From: Ureibacillus xyleni
GTDB taxonomy: Bacteria > Bacillota > Bacilli > Bacillales_A > Planococcaceae
Length of the DNA: 64,000 nucleotides
Assembly (NCBI RefSeq): GCF_900217795.1
Contig: NZ_OBMQ01000007.1
Coordinates: 143,863-207,862, forward strand
Direction: 5' to 3'
Positions 46,649 through 57,442 of this stretch are shown here, one piece after another. Under the pieces are notes generated by a model. That model saw only the letters and a list, made by a program, of their open reading frames with translations, was not told where the DNA came from and searched no databases. Positions within the stretch are counted from its first letter, which is position 1, and each line of letters begins with the position of its first letter. The position numbers and the translations under genes are program-made.

Positions 46649-49600
46649 TTATAATAAATCAAATTCCAATTGTGCCATTAATTCTGCTTGTTTAATTACT
46701 GTTTCAACAGCTTCCTTCTGTAAATCAGGTGGATAACCGTATTTTTTTAGTAATCTTCTTACGGTAACTCTCATTTTTGCACGTGCAGACTCACGTAAGT
46801 TCCAATCAATACTCATATTCTCTTTTATTGATTTTGTTAGTTCATGTGCAATAAGTTTTAAAGTATCATCACCCAATACTTGTTCTGCTGTTTCATGAGA
46901 TGCTAAGGCATCATAAAAAGCGATTTCCTCTTTAATTAACCCTGCCTGTTCTCCACGTTTATAAGCTGAATCCATTTCTTTTGCTAATGCAATTAATTCC
47001 TCAATAACCTTTGACGTTTCAATAGCACGCTTATTATATTTATTTAATGCTCCTGTTAACATTTCTGAAAACTTACGTGCTTGTACCAAGTTGGTACGCT
47101 GTACACTTTTCACTTTACCATTTAATAAACGATTTAATAATTCAACTGCTAAGTTTTTATGTGGCATTGCTTTTACATCTTCTAAAAATTTGTCAGACAG
47201 AATAGAGATGTCAGGGTTTTCTAAACCAAGAGATTCATATATATCAATTACTTCTTCTGAGATTACTGATTTTGAAATTAACTGATTTAATTGTGCTTCC
47301 ATCTGAGCATTAGTCTTCTTTTTACTACCATCACTGATACTTTTAACAAGACTTGCTTTCACCGCTTTAAAGAATCCGATTTCAGCATTTAATTCTTGTG
47401 CTTCTTCTGTAGTAGCACATAAAGCAAAGGCTTTTGACAGTTCTGTTACAGTGTTTAGAAAACGTTTCTTTTCATCTTCACCAAGACCTAAAATATAATC
47501 CATAGTTGAGATGATAGCATTCATCCGTTCAGTCGCTTTTTCCGACAAATACCCACTATAATCATGTTGATAGAGCATTTCGATAAGGATTTCATGTTTT
47601 TCGAGCATGATATTGACTGCAACAGAGGTATCAACGCCTGCTGTTGCTTTATCACTATCAGTGTATTGATGTAATGCCTCTTTTAAGTTTTCTGCTATTC
47701 CAATGTAGTCTACAATAAGTCCACCTGGCTTATCTTTGAATACACGATTTACACGAGCAATCGCCTGCATCAGGTTATGGCCTTTCATTGGCTTATCAAT
47801 GTACATTGTATTCATAGATGGGACATCAAATCCTGTTAACCACATATCTCTTACAATAACAATTTTTAAAGGATCATCATTATCTTTCATACGTGTTGCA
47901 AGATATTCACGTCTCTTTTTATTACCGATAAACGGTTGCCATTCAGCAGGATCACTTGAAGAACCCGTCATAACGATTTTTATAACACCTTTATCATCAT
48001 CATCGGAATGCCACTCTGGTCGCAATTCAACAATTTCTTTATACAGCTCAATTGCGATACGGCGTGACATCACAACAACCATTGACTTTCCAAACATTGC
48101 TTCTTGGCGTTCTTCATAATGTTTAACGACATCTTCTGCTAATCGTTTTACTCTGGATTCTGCACCCGCTAATGCCTCTAAACGTGACCATTTTGATTTC
48201 AGTTTCTCTTTTACAGACAATTCCTGATCTTCTGTTATTTCTTCGTACTCATCATCCAATGTTAAATCACTTGGTAAATCCAGTGGAATGATTCGGCTTT
48301 CATAGAAAATTTTCACTGTTGCACCGTCTTCAACAGCCTGTGTCATATCATAAATATCAATGTAATCACCAAATACTGCAGGTGTATTTTTATCTGTAGC
48401 TTCAACAGGCGTTCCTGTAAAGCCAATGAATGAAGCATTTGGCAAAGCATCACGAACATATTTTGCAAAACCATACTTCGTTTCAGCATCATTTCCACGG
48501 ACAGTTGCAGAAAAGCCGTATTGAGAACGGTGAGCTTCATCTGCCATTACAATTACATTTGAACGATCTGTTAAACATGGCATTATCCCTGTATCTTCAT
48601 CAGGGGAGAATTTTTGAAGGGTTGTAAAGATAATGCCTCCTGATTCAACAGACAGAAGTTGACGTAATTCGTCACGACTATTAGCTTGGCTCGGTGTCTG
48701 ACGTAGGATATCACTCGAAATAGAGAATGTATTGAATAATTGATCGTCTAAATCGTTTCGGTCTGTTAACACGACAATTGTTGGATTATTCATTGCTTGA
48801 ATGAGTTTCCCTGCATAAAATACCATAGATAAACTCTTCCCTGATCCCTGGGTGTGCCAAACGACACCTATGCGTCTATCTCCTTTAACAGCGATTTTTG
48901 CCTTTTCTACCGCTTTATTTACAGCATGGAATTGATGATAGGCCGCTAAAATTTTGTATGTATTCTCTCCATCTGTTTGAAATAGTAAGAAGTTTCTAAT
49001 GATATCCATAAAACGTGATGGTTCTAACATACCTTTTAACAACACTTCTAATTGTGAAAGAGATGTAGGTGCAAGTTCAATTCCATCAATTGTACGCCAT
49101 TTCATAAAACGCTCTTCATTTGCAGTAAGTGAACCAACACGAGCATTTATACCATCACTTGATATCAGGAATGCATTGTACCGAAAAAGTGATGGTATTG
49201 TTTGTTTATAGGTTTGAAGCTGATTATAGCCTTCTGAAATGCCTGTATTTTCATTTGTAGCGTTTTTCAACTCAATTATAGCTAAAGGTAGACCATTTAC
49301 AAAAATAAGCACATCAGGTCGTTTATTTTGATTGCCCTCAATTACTGTAAACTGATTAACTGCAACAAAATCATTATTCGCTGGATATTCAAAATCAAAC
49401 AGCCATATTTTTTCCGTTGGGTTATAGCCATCCGTACCTTGTAATTCAACATCCAATCCATCAGTCACCATATGGTGGAACTTTTGATTATTGACCACTA
49501 AGTTTGGCGATTCATTCGCTTCAATTTTTTGTACTGCAAGTTCTATTGCTTCTCTTGGCACATTCGGATTAATTCGCAACAAAGCATCTCTTAAGCGTTC

Positions 49601-49744
49601 TGTTAAAACAACGTCTGCATAGCTATCTCGTTCGGGATAATCCCCTTCATGTGCGATATCTGGCCCAGCTAAGATGGAATAATCCATCTCAGCTAACCAT
49701 TCAAGTGTTGCTTCCTCTAAATCAGATTCTAAATATTTAAACAT
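46649..49744 (-). CDS. hsdR: type I restriction enzyme HsdR subunit
   Basis: About 1031 residues. The N-terminal nuclease domain shows the PD-(D/E)XK pieces [15 protein letters not shown] [20 protein letters not shown]. The SF2 motor has Walker [13 protein letters not shown], a DEAHRSQYG box, FTGTPV, and motif [13 protein letters not shown] helical C-terminal domain completes the protein. It translocates and cuts unmodified DNA together with HsdM2S. The ATG at 49744 lies just after the hsdS TGA and gives the usual HsdR N-terminus ([17 protein letters not shown]); the longer frame from 49783 is inside hsdS. Confidence 0.95.
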   Translation of the reverse strand: MFKYLESDLEEATLEWLAEMDYSILAGPDIAHEGDYPERDSYADVVLTERLRDALLRINPNVPREAIELAVQKIEANESPNLVVNNQKFHHMVTDGLDVELQGTDGYNPTEKIWLFDFEYPANNDFVAVNQFTVIEGNQNKRPDVLIFVNGLPLAIIELKNATNENTGISEGYNQLQTYKQTIPSLFRYNAFLISSDGINARVGSLTANEERFMKWRTIDGIELAPTSLSQLEVLLKGMLEPSRFMDIIRNFLLFQTDGENTYKILAAYHQFHAVNKAVEKAKIAVKGDRRIGVVWHTQGSGKSLSMVFYAGKLIQAMNNPTIVVLTDRNDLDDQLFNTFSISSDILRQTPSQANSRDELRQLLSVESGGIIFTTLQKFSPDEDTGIMPCLTDRSNVIVMADEAHRSQYGFSATVRGNDAETKYGFAKYVRDALPNASFIGFTGTPVEATDKNTPAVFGDYIDIYDMTQAVEDGATVKIFYESRIIPLDLPSDLTLDDEYEEITEDQELSVKEKLKSKWSRLEALAGAESRVKRLAEDVVKHYEERQEAMFGKSMVVVMSRRIAIELYKEIVELRPEWHSDDDDKGVIKIVMTGSSSDPAEWQPFIGNKKRREYLATRMKDNDDPLKIVIVRDMWLTGFDVPSMNTMYIDKPMKGHNLMQAIARVNRVFKDKPGGLIVDYIGIAENLKEALHQYTDSDKATAGVDTSVAVNIMLEKHEILIEMLYQHDYSGYLSEKATERMNAIISTMDYILGLGEDEKKRFLNTVTELSKAFALCATTEEAQELNAEIGFFKAVKASLVKSISDGSKKKTNAQMEAQLNQLISKSVISEEVIDIYESLGLENPDISILSDKFLEDVKAMPHKNLAVELLNRLLNGKVKSVQRTNLVQARKFSEMLTGALNKYNKRAIETSKVIEELIALAKEMDSAYKRGEQAGLIKEEIAFYDALASHETAEQVLGDDTLKLIAHELTKSIKENMSIDWNLRESARAKMRVTVRRLLKKYGYPPDLQKEAVETVIKQAELMAQLEFDLL

Positions 49745-49745
49745 A

Positions 49746-51002
49746 TCAATCAACCACACTTTCGTCTGGGATTTCAATTTCACCTGTGAGAAGTTTTGGG
49801 AGGAGAGAATCTCTCAATTCTATAAGTTTTTCATTTTCTCGAATCAAATCCTGTTTTTTATCTAACATTGGCTCAATAACATGCAATAGTTCATTCAACT
49901 TGTTTTTTTCAGGAATTGCAAACTTAAACTTTGATAAAACGCTAAATGTAATTTGTGGAAAAGTCCCAGAACGATCTTCTGCAATTTGCTGAAGTTTATA
50001 TATAGTTTCATCCATAGTTAGCCATTGATATAAAAGTTTATTTGAGTATATTTCTTCATTTACTCTTAAAACCATCAGCTTTGTAGATACCACATATTCT
50101 GAAGCATCAAAGTCAATGAAAGCATACCTTTTGTTTTTAGGTCGAATCTCACTATATAAAATATCGCCCCTTTGGATTAGTTTCTTTGCCTGTCCTGGCA
50201 TCTTATTGGTCGGACTTAGTTCTACCTCTTCAACTTTTCCCTCCAATATATCAGAAGTATTCAAAAATCTTGCGTTACTAATTTCTTTTTTATTTATTGA
50301 TTTTGATATACTTTCAGTAAATTCTTCTAAACTATAAACTCTCCATTCAGTAGGTATCTCTCCCAATTCACTTTCAACCATCTTACCACCACTCGATTTA
50401 TAAGGTAGCCCTTCCTTGTTCGGAAATTCAAAATCAATGAACCAGTGTTTAAAGAGAGTTTGAGAGATTTCTTCAAGATTTTTCAAAATTAAGCCATTAA
50501 GATGGATTTTATAATCAATATTCAAAAGGATATTTAGAATTGTAGATTGAATTTTTAAAGGTGGTATATCTAATTCCAAATTTAAAAAATCACCTTTTTT
50601 AACGCTTGGTTGAGATGTTCCTCGATTCAACTTGATAATATTTTCAAATTTATTTCTTAAACAATAATACAAAAACTCATTAGTAGTAATTATAGGATTT
50701 GCACGTAATCCGATAGTATTTTGTATTATTTCAGCATTGTCGTCTGGAAGAAGTGTAACATTTCCAATCCCATTACCAACCAAAGTAACTAAAACATCAT
50801 TCTTTTTACTTTTGTTTCGAATAAAATTCTTATATGTTTCTTCATCAATATATCTTTTTACTGTTGTTAAATCAGGATATATTGTACTTTTTATCATAAA
50901 ATTATCAATTATGGGATGCTTTGAAAAATCGACATATCTTTCTGGGTTTTTCCCACGATTATCAACTATATATTGAATGCAATCTTCTATTTTATATTTC
51001 AT
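49746..51002 (-). CDS. hsdS: type I restriction-modification specificity subunit HsdS
   Basis: About 418 residues with two target-recognition domains separated by the conserved helical spacers ([48 protein letters not shown], and the C-terminal [38 protein letters not shown]). It sets the DNA sequence recognised by both methylase and nuclease; the target cannot be read from sequence. The ATG at 51002 has GGGGGGATTGGAT upstream and overlaps the hsdM end by 11 bp. Confidence 0.93.
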   Translation of the reverse strand: MKYKIEDCIQYIVDNRGKNPERYVDFSKHPIIDNFMIKSTIYPDLTTVKRYIDEETYKNFIRNKSKKNDVLVTLVGNGIGNVTLLPDDNAEIIQNTIGLRANPIITTNEFLYYCLRNKFENIIKLNRGTSQPSVKKGDFLNLELDIPPLKIQSTILNILLNIDYKIHLNGLILKNLEEISQTLFKHWFIDFEFPNKEGLPYKSSGGKMVESELGEIPTEWRVYSLEEFTESISKSINKKEISNARFLNTSDILEGKVEEVELSPTNKMPGQAKKLIQRGDILYSEIRPKNKRYAFIDFDASEYVVSTKLMVLRVNEEIYSNKLLYQWLTMDETIYKLQQIAEDRSGTFPQITFSVLSKFKFAIPEKNKLNELLHVIEPMLDKKQDLIRENEKLIELRDSLLPKLLTGEIEIPDESVVD

Positions 51003-52512
51003 ATCCAATCCCCCCAAGGGCCTGACGGATTTGGTCTTCTAACTTTTTCGATTTGGCAAATTGCTCTGATAATTCACTTGTTAATCGAGACATTTTTTCA
51101 TCAAATGGTTCACCATCAGCATCTACTTCATCTACCCCTACATAACGACCTGGCGTTAAGATGTAATCATTCTTTCTTATATCCTCGATAGAAGCAGATT
51201 TGCAGAAACCTTGCACATCTTCGTACTTGCCATTGTCAGTTCTACGCCATTTATGGAAAGTTTCAGCAATTGTTTTAATATCTTCGTCTGAAAACTCTTT
51301 ATGAGTACGATCTGCCATAAATCCGAACTTACGTGCATCTATAAATAGAGTTTCATTATTTCGCTTCCTATTACCTGTTTTCGATTTATCTTTTGAAATA
51401 AACCAAATACATACAGGTATTTGAGTCGAATAAAATAATTGTCCAGGCAGTGTGACGACGCATTCTACCTTATCAGCTTCAATTAGGCTTTTACGAATTT
51501 CTCCTTCACCAGAAGTATTAGATGACATCGAACCATTGGCTAAAACAAATCCAGCAGTACCTGATGGTGCAAGTTTTGAATACATATGTTGAATCCATGC
51601 GTAGTTCGCATTACCAATAGGCGGTACTCCAAACTGCCAGCGAACATCTTCTCTTAACTTCTCTCCACCCCAATCTTTAATATTAAATGGTGGATTTGCT
51701 AAAATATAATCTGCTTTTAATCCTTTATGAAGATCATTGTGGAATGTATCTGCATTGTGAGAACCAATATTACCATCAATTCCACGAATTGCTAAATTCA
51801 TTTTACAAAGTTTCCATGTTGTTGGATTAGACTCTTGTCCATAAACAGCAATATCTCCAAGTTTCCCTTGATGCTCTTCTACGAACTTTTCACTTTGTAC
51901 AAACATACCACCTGAACCACAACAAGGATCATAAATACGACCTTTATATGGTTGGAGCATTTCTACTAATAAGCGAACTACCGACGAGGGAGTGTAGAAC
52001 TCTCCACCGTTTTTCCCTTCTGCACTTGCAAACTTACTTAAAAAGTATTCATAAACTCGGCCTAAAACATCTTTAGCACGACTTTCTATATCTCCAACTT
52101 TAAAAGAGAATAAATCAATTGTTTCGCCGAGACGAATTTTATCTAATGCAGGTCGTGCATAATCTTTTGGTAATACACCTTGTAATGATGAGTTTTCTTT
52201 TTCAATTGCTAACATTGCTTTATCAATAATCTGTCCAATATCAGGTTTTTTTGCATTATCTTTTATGTATGACCAACGTGCTTCTCTTGGAACCCAAAAA
52301 ATGTTCTCTGCTAAATATTCATCTTTATCTTCTGGATCTGCATATTCATCTTGTTCTAATTCAGCATATTTTTCCTCAAATGAATCTGAAACATATTTTA
52401 AAAACAGTAACCCTAAAACAACATTCTTATATTCACCTGAGTCCATTGATCCACGTAATTTATCTGCCATACTCCATAATTTTTCTTCAAATCCTATATT
52501 TGCAGTCGCCAT
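50992..52512 (-). CDS. hsdM: type I DNA adenine methyltransferase HsdM
   Basis: About 506 residues. An N-terminal helical domain (HsdM_N, about 1-140) precedes an N6-adenine methyltransferase with the SAM motif [14 protein letters not shown] and the catalytic NPPF in [14 protein letters not shown]. It is the first gene of the hsdM-hsdS-hsdR operon, the order in which the host is methylated before restriction begins. The ATG at 52512 has AAAGGGTGG 7 nt upstream; the frame continues upstream to 52551 without a binding site. Confidence 0.95.
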   Translation of the reverse strand: MATANIGFEEKLWSMADKLRGSMDSGEYKNVVLGLLFLKYVSDSFEEKYAELEQDEYADPEDKDEYLAENIFWVPREARWSYIKDNAKKPDIGQIIDKAMLAIEKENSSLQGVLPKDYARPALDKIRLGETIDLFSFKVGDIESRAKDVLGRVYEYFLSKFASAEGKNGGEFYTPSSVVRLLVEMLQPYKGRIYDPCCGSGGMFVQSEKFVEEHQGKLGDIAVYGQESNPTTWKLCKMNLAIRGIDGNIGSHNADTFHNDLHKGLKADYILANPPFNIKDWGGEKLREDVRWQFGVPPIGNANYAWIQHMYSKLAPSGTAGFVLANGSMSSNTSGEGEIRKSLIEADKVECVVTLPGQLFYSTQIPVCIWFISKDKSKTGNRKRNNETLFIDARKFGFMADRTHKEFSDEDIKTIAETFHKWRRTDNGKYEDVQGFCKSASIEDIRKNDYILTPGRYVGVDEVDADGEPFDEKMSRLTSELSEQFAKSKKLEDQIRQALGGIGYEI

Positions 52513-53009
52513 TTGTATTCCACCCTTTAACTCTTTTCTATTTGATGTCAATTTTAGATTAAAACTTACTTTATCTATAAAATACTTTAATCGTTACAAA
52601 ACATAACGACCTAATGTAAAGGTCCTTTTAGTGAGTATGTTATATAATTTCCACCCTGACTTTAATAGAGCGGGGATAATAAATTTTGTACAAATATCAC
52701 GTTCTGAAAGTTTTTCCCCTTCCATCCCCCTCCTAACCAATTTTGTTCATAGTCAATATTATAGCAAATATAAGGCAGTTAATGGGCTATATAGTAGGAA
52801 AGAAGGGGTTTATTTTGCCTATTGTCAATGATGCATAAAAATAATTTCTTAGTGCTTATAACCTTTAGAAATGAAAGCTCGAACGCTATCAAACCATAAC
52901 CCTATCGTTCTTTATAGTAATGTTGTCTATAATTTGCATTGGAAAGCTCAACAAACCCTTGATGACATTGAGTTTAAGAGCTTTTAAATTCATTCAAAAG
53001 GAGAACACT
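52513..53009. other. divergent intergenic region between hsdM and rep
   Basis: No convincing gene. The left part is the promoter zone of the hsd operon. Near the right end aaagctc (52949 region) and gagcttt (52978 region) form an inverted repeat just upstream of the Rep ribosome site, which could be part of a replication origin or control element. This assignment is speculative. Confidence 0.35.
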
Positions 53010-53954
53010 ATGAGTAAAAGAAAAACAATTAAACCAGTAGATAGTAAAATAACTTCCTTGCAATATAGCACAGAGATTTCAATAGATACATTGACTCTTG
53101 TAGCAAAACTGACCTACGAACAGCAAGAAGAATTGGCTAATCGAATTATTCTTTATCACAATAACCAGTATCAAGATCAATATTTCCGCTACAGCAGAGT
53201 AATCAATAACATCATCATTAAAGTATCTCCAAGGAACGCCCTTACCGCTATAAATTACAATACTATGATTATTTTTCCAAAGAGTGCTTCACTTACTAAA
53301 GTTCCTTATTCAATTCGAGAAATCCTTCAATTCGACACTTGGAAAATAAAACGTATTGATATTGCATTTGACTTTTCAAACAATACCCCTTTCTCTTCTT
53401 TTTGCAATCGCCTAATATTTAAACATCATGGCAATGTTAAATTCCTTCAACAGAGTAAAAATGACAAAGATTGGAAATCTGAATATGTTGGTAGCTTGAA
53501 CCCAAAAACAGAAGCTAAAGCATGTTGTTACGATAGAAATGAAAAAGAATCTGATATGGGAACGGGAATAGAGCATGACCACCCTCTTCGTTTTGAAGTG
53601 AGGCTGTACCCAAAGTTAAACGAGTACAATACTTTAACAAGAATTGATCATGGTTGGATTGAAAAAAAGTTAGAAAAGTTTATCTTTGTTCCAGATATTG
53701 AACTGTTGCCAATAAATAAGTGGGACAAGCGAAGGCTATACAAAATACAAGAAGACTACGATTACCTCAAACAATTACCCTCCCCGAAACAAAAAGATTT
53801 AAAAAGAGTAGCAAAGGAACATCGAGTAGCATTTGAAGATATCTATTCAATGAATAAGGAGCAATTGTTTTCATTCCTTAAATTAGAACCTCTAAGTAAC
53901 GAGTCCTATGGGGTTTCAGAACAATTAGATTACAATTCTTTACTACAAGACTAA
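53010..53954 (+). CDS. rolling-circle-type replication initiation protein (Rep_trans-like)
   Basis: A 314-residue protein. KIKRIDIAFDF and the later EYVGSLNPKTEAKACCYDRNEKE, followed by HPLRFEVRLYPKL, follow the order of conserved strands in Rep_trans-type initiators (RxDxAxD, YxGSxxSxxxxxxYDK, RxE). Such proteins nick an origin and start rolling-circle replication; in integrative elements they replicate the excised circle. The ATG at 53010 has AAAAGGAGAA 6-7 nt upstream; the earlier in-frame ATG at 52920 has none. The catalytic tyrosine cannot be fixed by eye. Confidence 0.7.
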   Translation: MSKRKTIKPVDSKITSLQYSTEISIDTLTLVAKLTYEQQEELANRIILYHNNQYQDQYFRYSRVINNIIIKVSPRNALTAINYNTMIIFPKSASLTKVPYSIREILQFDTWKIKRIDIAFDFSNNTPFSSFCNRLIFKHHGNVKFLQQSKNDKDWKSEYVGSLNPKTEAKACCYDRNEKESDMGTGIEHDHPLRFEVRLYPKLNEYNTLTRIDHGWIEKKLEKFIFVPDIELLPINKWDKRRLYKIQEDYDYLKQLPSPKQKDLKRVAKEHRVAFEDIYSMNKEQLFSFLKLEPLSNESYGVSEQLDYNSLLQD

Positions 53955-54393
53955 GATTCTAAAGATTGTTACAGTTAATTGTTATACAACAAAAAAAATA
54001 CAAAATCAATGTGTTATATAAAAGGTCGAACCATCAAGCTATTGAATTTAAAAGTGAAGTTTATTATATTCATGATGTCTAAGCTTTTTACTACTTTAAC
54101 TCTTCAAAATTCCACTATGAAAAACTGTCAATCAATCGCTAAAAACAAACCTTATGACCTTATTCCCCTTTCAAGTTTCTTACAATTTTTGTTTCACCCC
54201 AAACGAAGAATATAACACCCAGTTTCATGTGAAGGAAGCAAGTGAGGTAATACTCAGCTTATGCAATCTTCTTTAAATCCTCATCTCAATTCAATGCTAT
54301 CCATCTTTATCCCCAAATTCAGAGAAGTGTCTTTATGAACGACATTTCTAATTCAAAAATACCCCACAAAACAAACCCCAAGGAGTGATTAAT
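53955..54393. other. intergenic region between rep and excisionase genes
   Basis: No supported gene. A 78-codon frame at 53979-54215 lacks a ribosome binding site and has poor composition. Nothing else stands out. Confidence 0.4.
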
Positions 54394-54651
54394 ATGGAAC
54401 AACTAATCATTAACCCCACTACTATTGAAAAAGATTTGAAACATTTTATTATCTCAACAGTTCAACAAATTTCAAACGAATATCAGCCCAAAGAATGGAT
54501 GAGTTTAAAAGAAGGAGCAAAGTACGCTAATGTTTCTTACAACACCTTCATTAAATTCAGAGAAATGGGATTAAAAGTTTGTGAAATTGACGGGATAAAA
54601 CGTGTATCCAAAAGCGAGATTGATAGTTTCTTAAATCTTCATAGCTTTTAA
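54394..54651 (+). CDS. excisionase-like HTH protein
   Basis: An 85-residue protein ending in a MerR-like/excisionase winged HTH (WMSLKEGAKYANVSYNTFIKFREMGLKVCEIDGIKRVSKSEIDSFLN). Small proteins of this kind assist integrases in excision. It lies 140 bp before the first integrase on the same strand. The ATG at 54394 has AAGGAG 8 nt upstream; a GTG at 54385 overlaps that site. Confidence 0.8.
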   Translation: MEQLIINPTTIEKDLKHFIISTVQQISNEYQPKEWMSLKEGAKYANVSYNTFIKFREMGLKVCEIDGIKRVSKSEIDSFLNLHSF

Positions 54652-54791
54652 TTAACCCAAAAACTTACAGTAGTTAAGTTAGAGGTAGATGGTCAACCTT
54701 ATTTCACTTTACAATTACGCTTTTGTAGCTAATGGTCTACGCTCATCTACTTCGTATTAATATCCCGATGTATTATAGGAGGTCAATTAAC

Positions 54792-55970
54792 ATGAGAAAA
54801 TTTAAAACAACTTCAATTCGTTCATACACTTTAAAAAACGGTGAAAAACGTTATATGTTCAAAGTTTATCTTGGAGTTGATCCACTAACTGGAAAACAAA
54901 AAGATACTACTCGTCGTGGTTTTAAGACAAAAAAGGAAGCAGAAATTGCATTGGCTCGTATAAAGCTCGAAGTATCTGAAGGCACATTTCGAAAGCAAAG
55001 AGCTGAAACTTACAAAGATGTCTATGATCTTTGGATTAAGCAATACGAGAAAAACGTAGAAGAAAGCACTTTTATAAAAACATTAGGAATTTTCCGTAAC
55101 CATATATTGCCTAAAATCGGAAATTATAAAATTACAAAAATGAATGCTCATATATGTCAAAGGCACGTGAACGAATGGGCAAATAAGTTAAAAAAGTTTC
55201 GAACTGTAAAAAGCTATGCCTCAAAAGTCCTCGATTTTGCAATTAAACATGACTATATCCAGACAAATCCATTTTCACTCGTTGAACTCCCAAAAAATCC
55301 AAAAAAATTGCAGTTTCATGAAGTTTATAATGAAGATGAAAATGAAAATTTTTACACTAAAGAACAGCTAATTAAATTTTTACAGTGTATGAAACAGGAA
55401 TCTAATCCAAAGGCATACACATTATTTCATCTGTTAGCCTACAGTGGTATGCGTAAAGGTGAAGCTCTCGCTTTGTCTTGGAAAGATATAGATTTCAATA
55501 AGAATGAAATTCGTATTAATAAAGCCATTTCAAGAGGGAAAGACAATAAACTGTATGTTAAATCTACAAAGACTGGAATGGCTCGTACTATTAAAATGGA
55601 TACAAACACAATGTATATATTAAAGGAATGGAAGAAGTATCAAAGACAAGAACTACTTGTTTTAGGATACAACGCAATACAATCAAACCAACTTATTTTC
55701 AACAATAATAAAAACCAATTTTTACAACCTAATATGACAACTAAATGGTTGAAACGTGTTTTAACAAAATATCAACTTCCAATTATCACAACTCATGGAT
55801 TTCGACACACACATTGCTCACTACTATTCGAGGCTGGGGTTAGTATGAAAGAAGTACAAGATCGTTTAGGCCATTCAGATATTAAAACGACAATGAACGT
55901 GTACGCTCATGTTTCAAAAAATGCAAAAGAGGTTGCAGTCAATAAATTTGAAATGTTTATGGCTATCTAA
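54792..55970 (+). CDS. tyrosine integrase, first copy
   Basis: A 392-residue phage/ICE-type integrase. An N-terminal AP2-like arm-binding domain (about 5-60: YTLKNGEKRYMFKVYLGVDPLTGKQKDTTRRGF) precedes the SAM-like core-binding domain and a catalytic domain with Arg in YSGMRKGEALAL, HGFRHTHCSLLF, and the nucleophile Tyr371 in LGHSDIKTTMNVYAHV. AGGAGG lies 9 nt before the ATG; the longer frame from 54732 has no site. It is roughly two-thirds identical by eye to the integrase that follows and has its own terminator. Confidence 0.92.
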   Translation: MRKFKTTSIRSYTLKNGEKRYMFKVYLGVDPLTGKQKDTTRRGFKTKKEAEIALARIKLEVSEGTFRKQRAETYKDVYDLWIKQYEKNVEESTFIKTLGIFRNHILPKIGNYKITKMNAHICQRHVNEWANKLKKFRTVKSYASKVLDFAIKHDYIQTNPFSLVELPKNPKKLQFHEVYNEDENENFYTKEQLIKFLQCMKQESNPKAYTLFHLLAYSGMRKGEALALSWKDIDFNKNEIRINKAISRGKDNKLYVKSTKTGMARTIKMDTNTMYILKEWKKYQRQELLVLGYNAIQSNQLIFNNNKNQFLQPNMTTKWLKRVLTKYQLPIITTHGFRHTHCSLLFEAGVSMKEVQDRLGHSDIKTTMNVYAHVSKNAKEVAVNKFEMFMAI

Positions 55971-56005
55971 TTAATCATTTAAAAATACTTTAAATTAATT
56001 TTTAG

Positions 56006-56028
56006 TCTCCCTACTTTACTTGGGGAGA
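56006..56028 (+). terminator. terminator of the first integrase gene
   Basis: Stem tctccc/ggggaga followed by eight T residues. Confidence 0.8.
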
Positions 56029-56118
56029 TTTTTTTATTTTTGTTTACTGTTATCTTAATATTTTTATTGAAATCATTTATGATATATATGTTGCTATAGC
56101 AACAACAATCTTCTATTT

Positions 56119-56132
56119 CTTGTCTCCGTAAG
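56119..56132. repeat. core-like 14-bp inverted repeat upstream of the second integrase
   Basis: cttgtctccgtaag is the exact reverse complement of 38382-38395 near the left end, and both resemble the att core start (ttatggagac). It lies just before the AGGAGG of the second integrase. Confidence 0.6.
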
Positions 56133-56147
56133 ATTTAGGAGGAAAAA

Positions 56148-57317
56148 ATGAGTAAAACTAAAAATTCCGTTATTAAGATGTACACAAAAAAGAACAATGA
56201 GAAATGTTACATGTTTAAAGTATATTGTGGTATTGATCCATTAACAGGTAAGGAAATATATACTACCCGACGTGGTTTTAAAACAAAAAGAGAAGCAAAT
56301 CTGGCATTAGCCGAACTCAAACTTCAAATTAGCAAGGGCGAATTTAGAAAACAGTGTGTAGAAACTTATGCAGATATATACAAGTTATGGGTTGTCCAAT
56401 ACGAGAAAACGGTTGAAGAAAGTACATTTGTTAAGACATATGGCATCTTTAAAAATCACATTCTGCCTGCCCTTGGAGAATATAAGATTGAAAAGATGAA
56501 TGTGGAAGTATGTCAAAGGCATGTTGATGAATGGGCAGATAAGCTAAAAAAGTTTCGTACTGTCAAATCCTACGCTTCTAAGGTAGTCGATTTTGCAGTT
56601 AAGCGTGGGTATATTACTACAAATCCTTTCAAATTAGTAGAAATGCCTAAGAAATTGAAGAAAATAAATATTGGGGATGAAGAAGAACCTGAAAACTTCT
56701 ACACTAAAGAACAGCTTAATGAATTTCTTAATTGTTTGGAGAAGGAAAATAACTTTAAAGCCTTTGTATTATTTCAACTTCTGGCTTACTCTGGTATGAG
56801 AAAAGGAGAAGCACTTGCTTTAACTTGGCGAGACATAAACTTTACAACAAATGAGATTCGCATTAATAAAGCCATTTCAAGGGGAAAGAACAACGCCCTT
56901 TATGTGAAAACCACTAAGACAGGTATTGCTCGAACAATAAAGATGGATCTAAAGACAATGGCGATTCTAAAAAAATGGAAAAAGCAACAACGAGAAGATT
57001 ACCTTGCTTTAGGCTTTAACACTTCGCAACCAAAACAACTTGTATTCAGTAACGAAAATAACGAGTTTTTACAACCTACAAAACCACGCAAATGGCTCCA
57101 ACATATTCTAACAAAATACAATCTTGCGACAATCACAACGCATGGATTTAGGCATACACACTGCTCTTTGTTATTTGAAGCAGGCGTTGGAATCAAAGAA
57201 GTTCAAGATCGCTTGGGGCATTCAGACGTGCAGACTACTTTAAACATCTATGCTCACGTAACCGAAAAAGCAAAAGATGAAGCGATTAATAAGTTAGAAA
57301 ACTTTATGAGCCTGTAA
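56148..57317 (+). CDS. tyrosine integrase, second copy
   Basis: A 389-residue integrase with the same domain order as the first: AP2-like N-terminus (NNEKCYMFKVYCGIDPLTGKE), core-binding domain (STFVKTYGIFKNHILP), catalytic RKGEALAL, HGFRHTHCS and Tyr368 in TTLNIYAHV. All catalytic residues are intact in both copies. AGGAGG precedes the ATG. Its stop lies only 125 bp from attR, the usual place of the integrase that recognises the site. Confidence 0.93.
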   Translation: MSKTKNSVIKMYTKKNNEKCYMFKVYCGIDPLTGKEIYTTRRGFKTKREANLALAELKLQISKGEFRKQCVETYADIYKLWVVQYEKTVEESTFVKTYGIFKNHILPALGEYKIEKMNVEVCQRHVDEWADKLKKFRTVKSYASKVVDFAVKRGYITTNPFKLVEMPKKLKKINIGDEEEPENFYTKEQLNEFLNCLEKENNFKAFVLFQLLAYSGMRKGEALALTWRDINFTTNEIRINKAISRGKNNALYVKTTKTGIARTIKMDLKTMAILKKWKKQQREDYLALGFNTSQPKQLVFSNENNEFLQPTKPRKWLQHILTKYNLATITTHGFRHTHCSLLFEAGVGIKEVQDRLGHSDVQTTLNIYAHVTEKAKDEAINKLENFMSL

Positions 57318-57322
57318 AAGTT

Positions 57323-57346
57323 TTTGACCATGGATTTGACCATGGA
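57323..57346. repeat. arm-type direct repeat, right copy
   Basis: Two ttgaccatgg units with a 12-bp period, matching 38346-38369 at 23 of 24 positions. It lies between the integrase stop and attR. Confidence 0.75.
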
Positions 57347-57382
57347 TGTTTGATACTGAATGAAATCCTATGAAATAGTAAA

Positions 57383-57419
57383 AGTGCCAAAACCCTTATA
57401 TATCAAGGATTTTGACACT
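57383..57419 (-). terminator. element-borne terminator now serving ssrA
   Basis: Stem agtgccaaaaccctt / aaggattttgacact, 26 bp beyond the tmRNA 3' end. It closely resembles the displaced chromosomal copy at 38198-38234 with compensating base differences in the stem. Confidence 0.8.
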
Positions 57420-57442
57420 CAATGAAATCATATGAAATTAAA

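Noticed and set aside
52265..52606. Plus-strand frames opposite hsdM
   Set aside because: They are shadows of the methyltransferase coding strand and have no ribosome sites.
53979..54215. 78-codon frame between rep and the excisionase gene
   Set aside because: It lacks a ribosome binding site, has unusual composition for this genome and matches no family; treated as chance.
56999..57196. Minus-strand 65-codon frame inside the second integrase
   Set aside because: Antisense shadow of a well-supported integrase gene.
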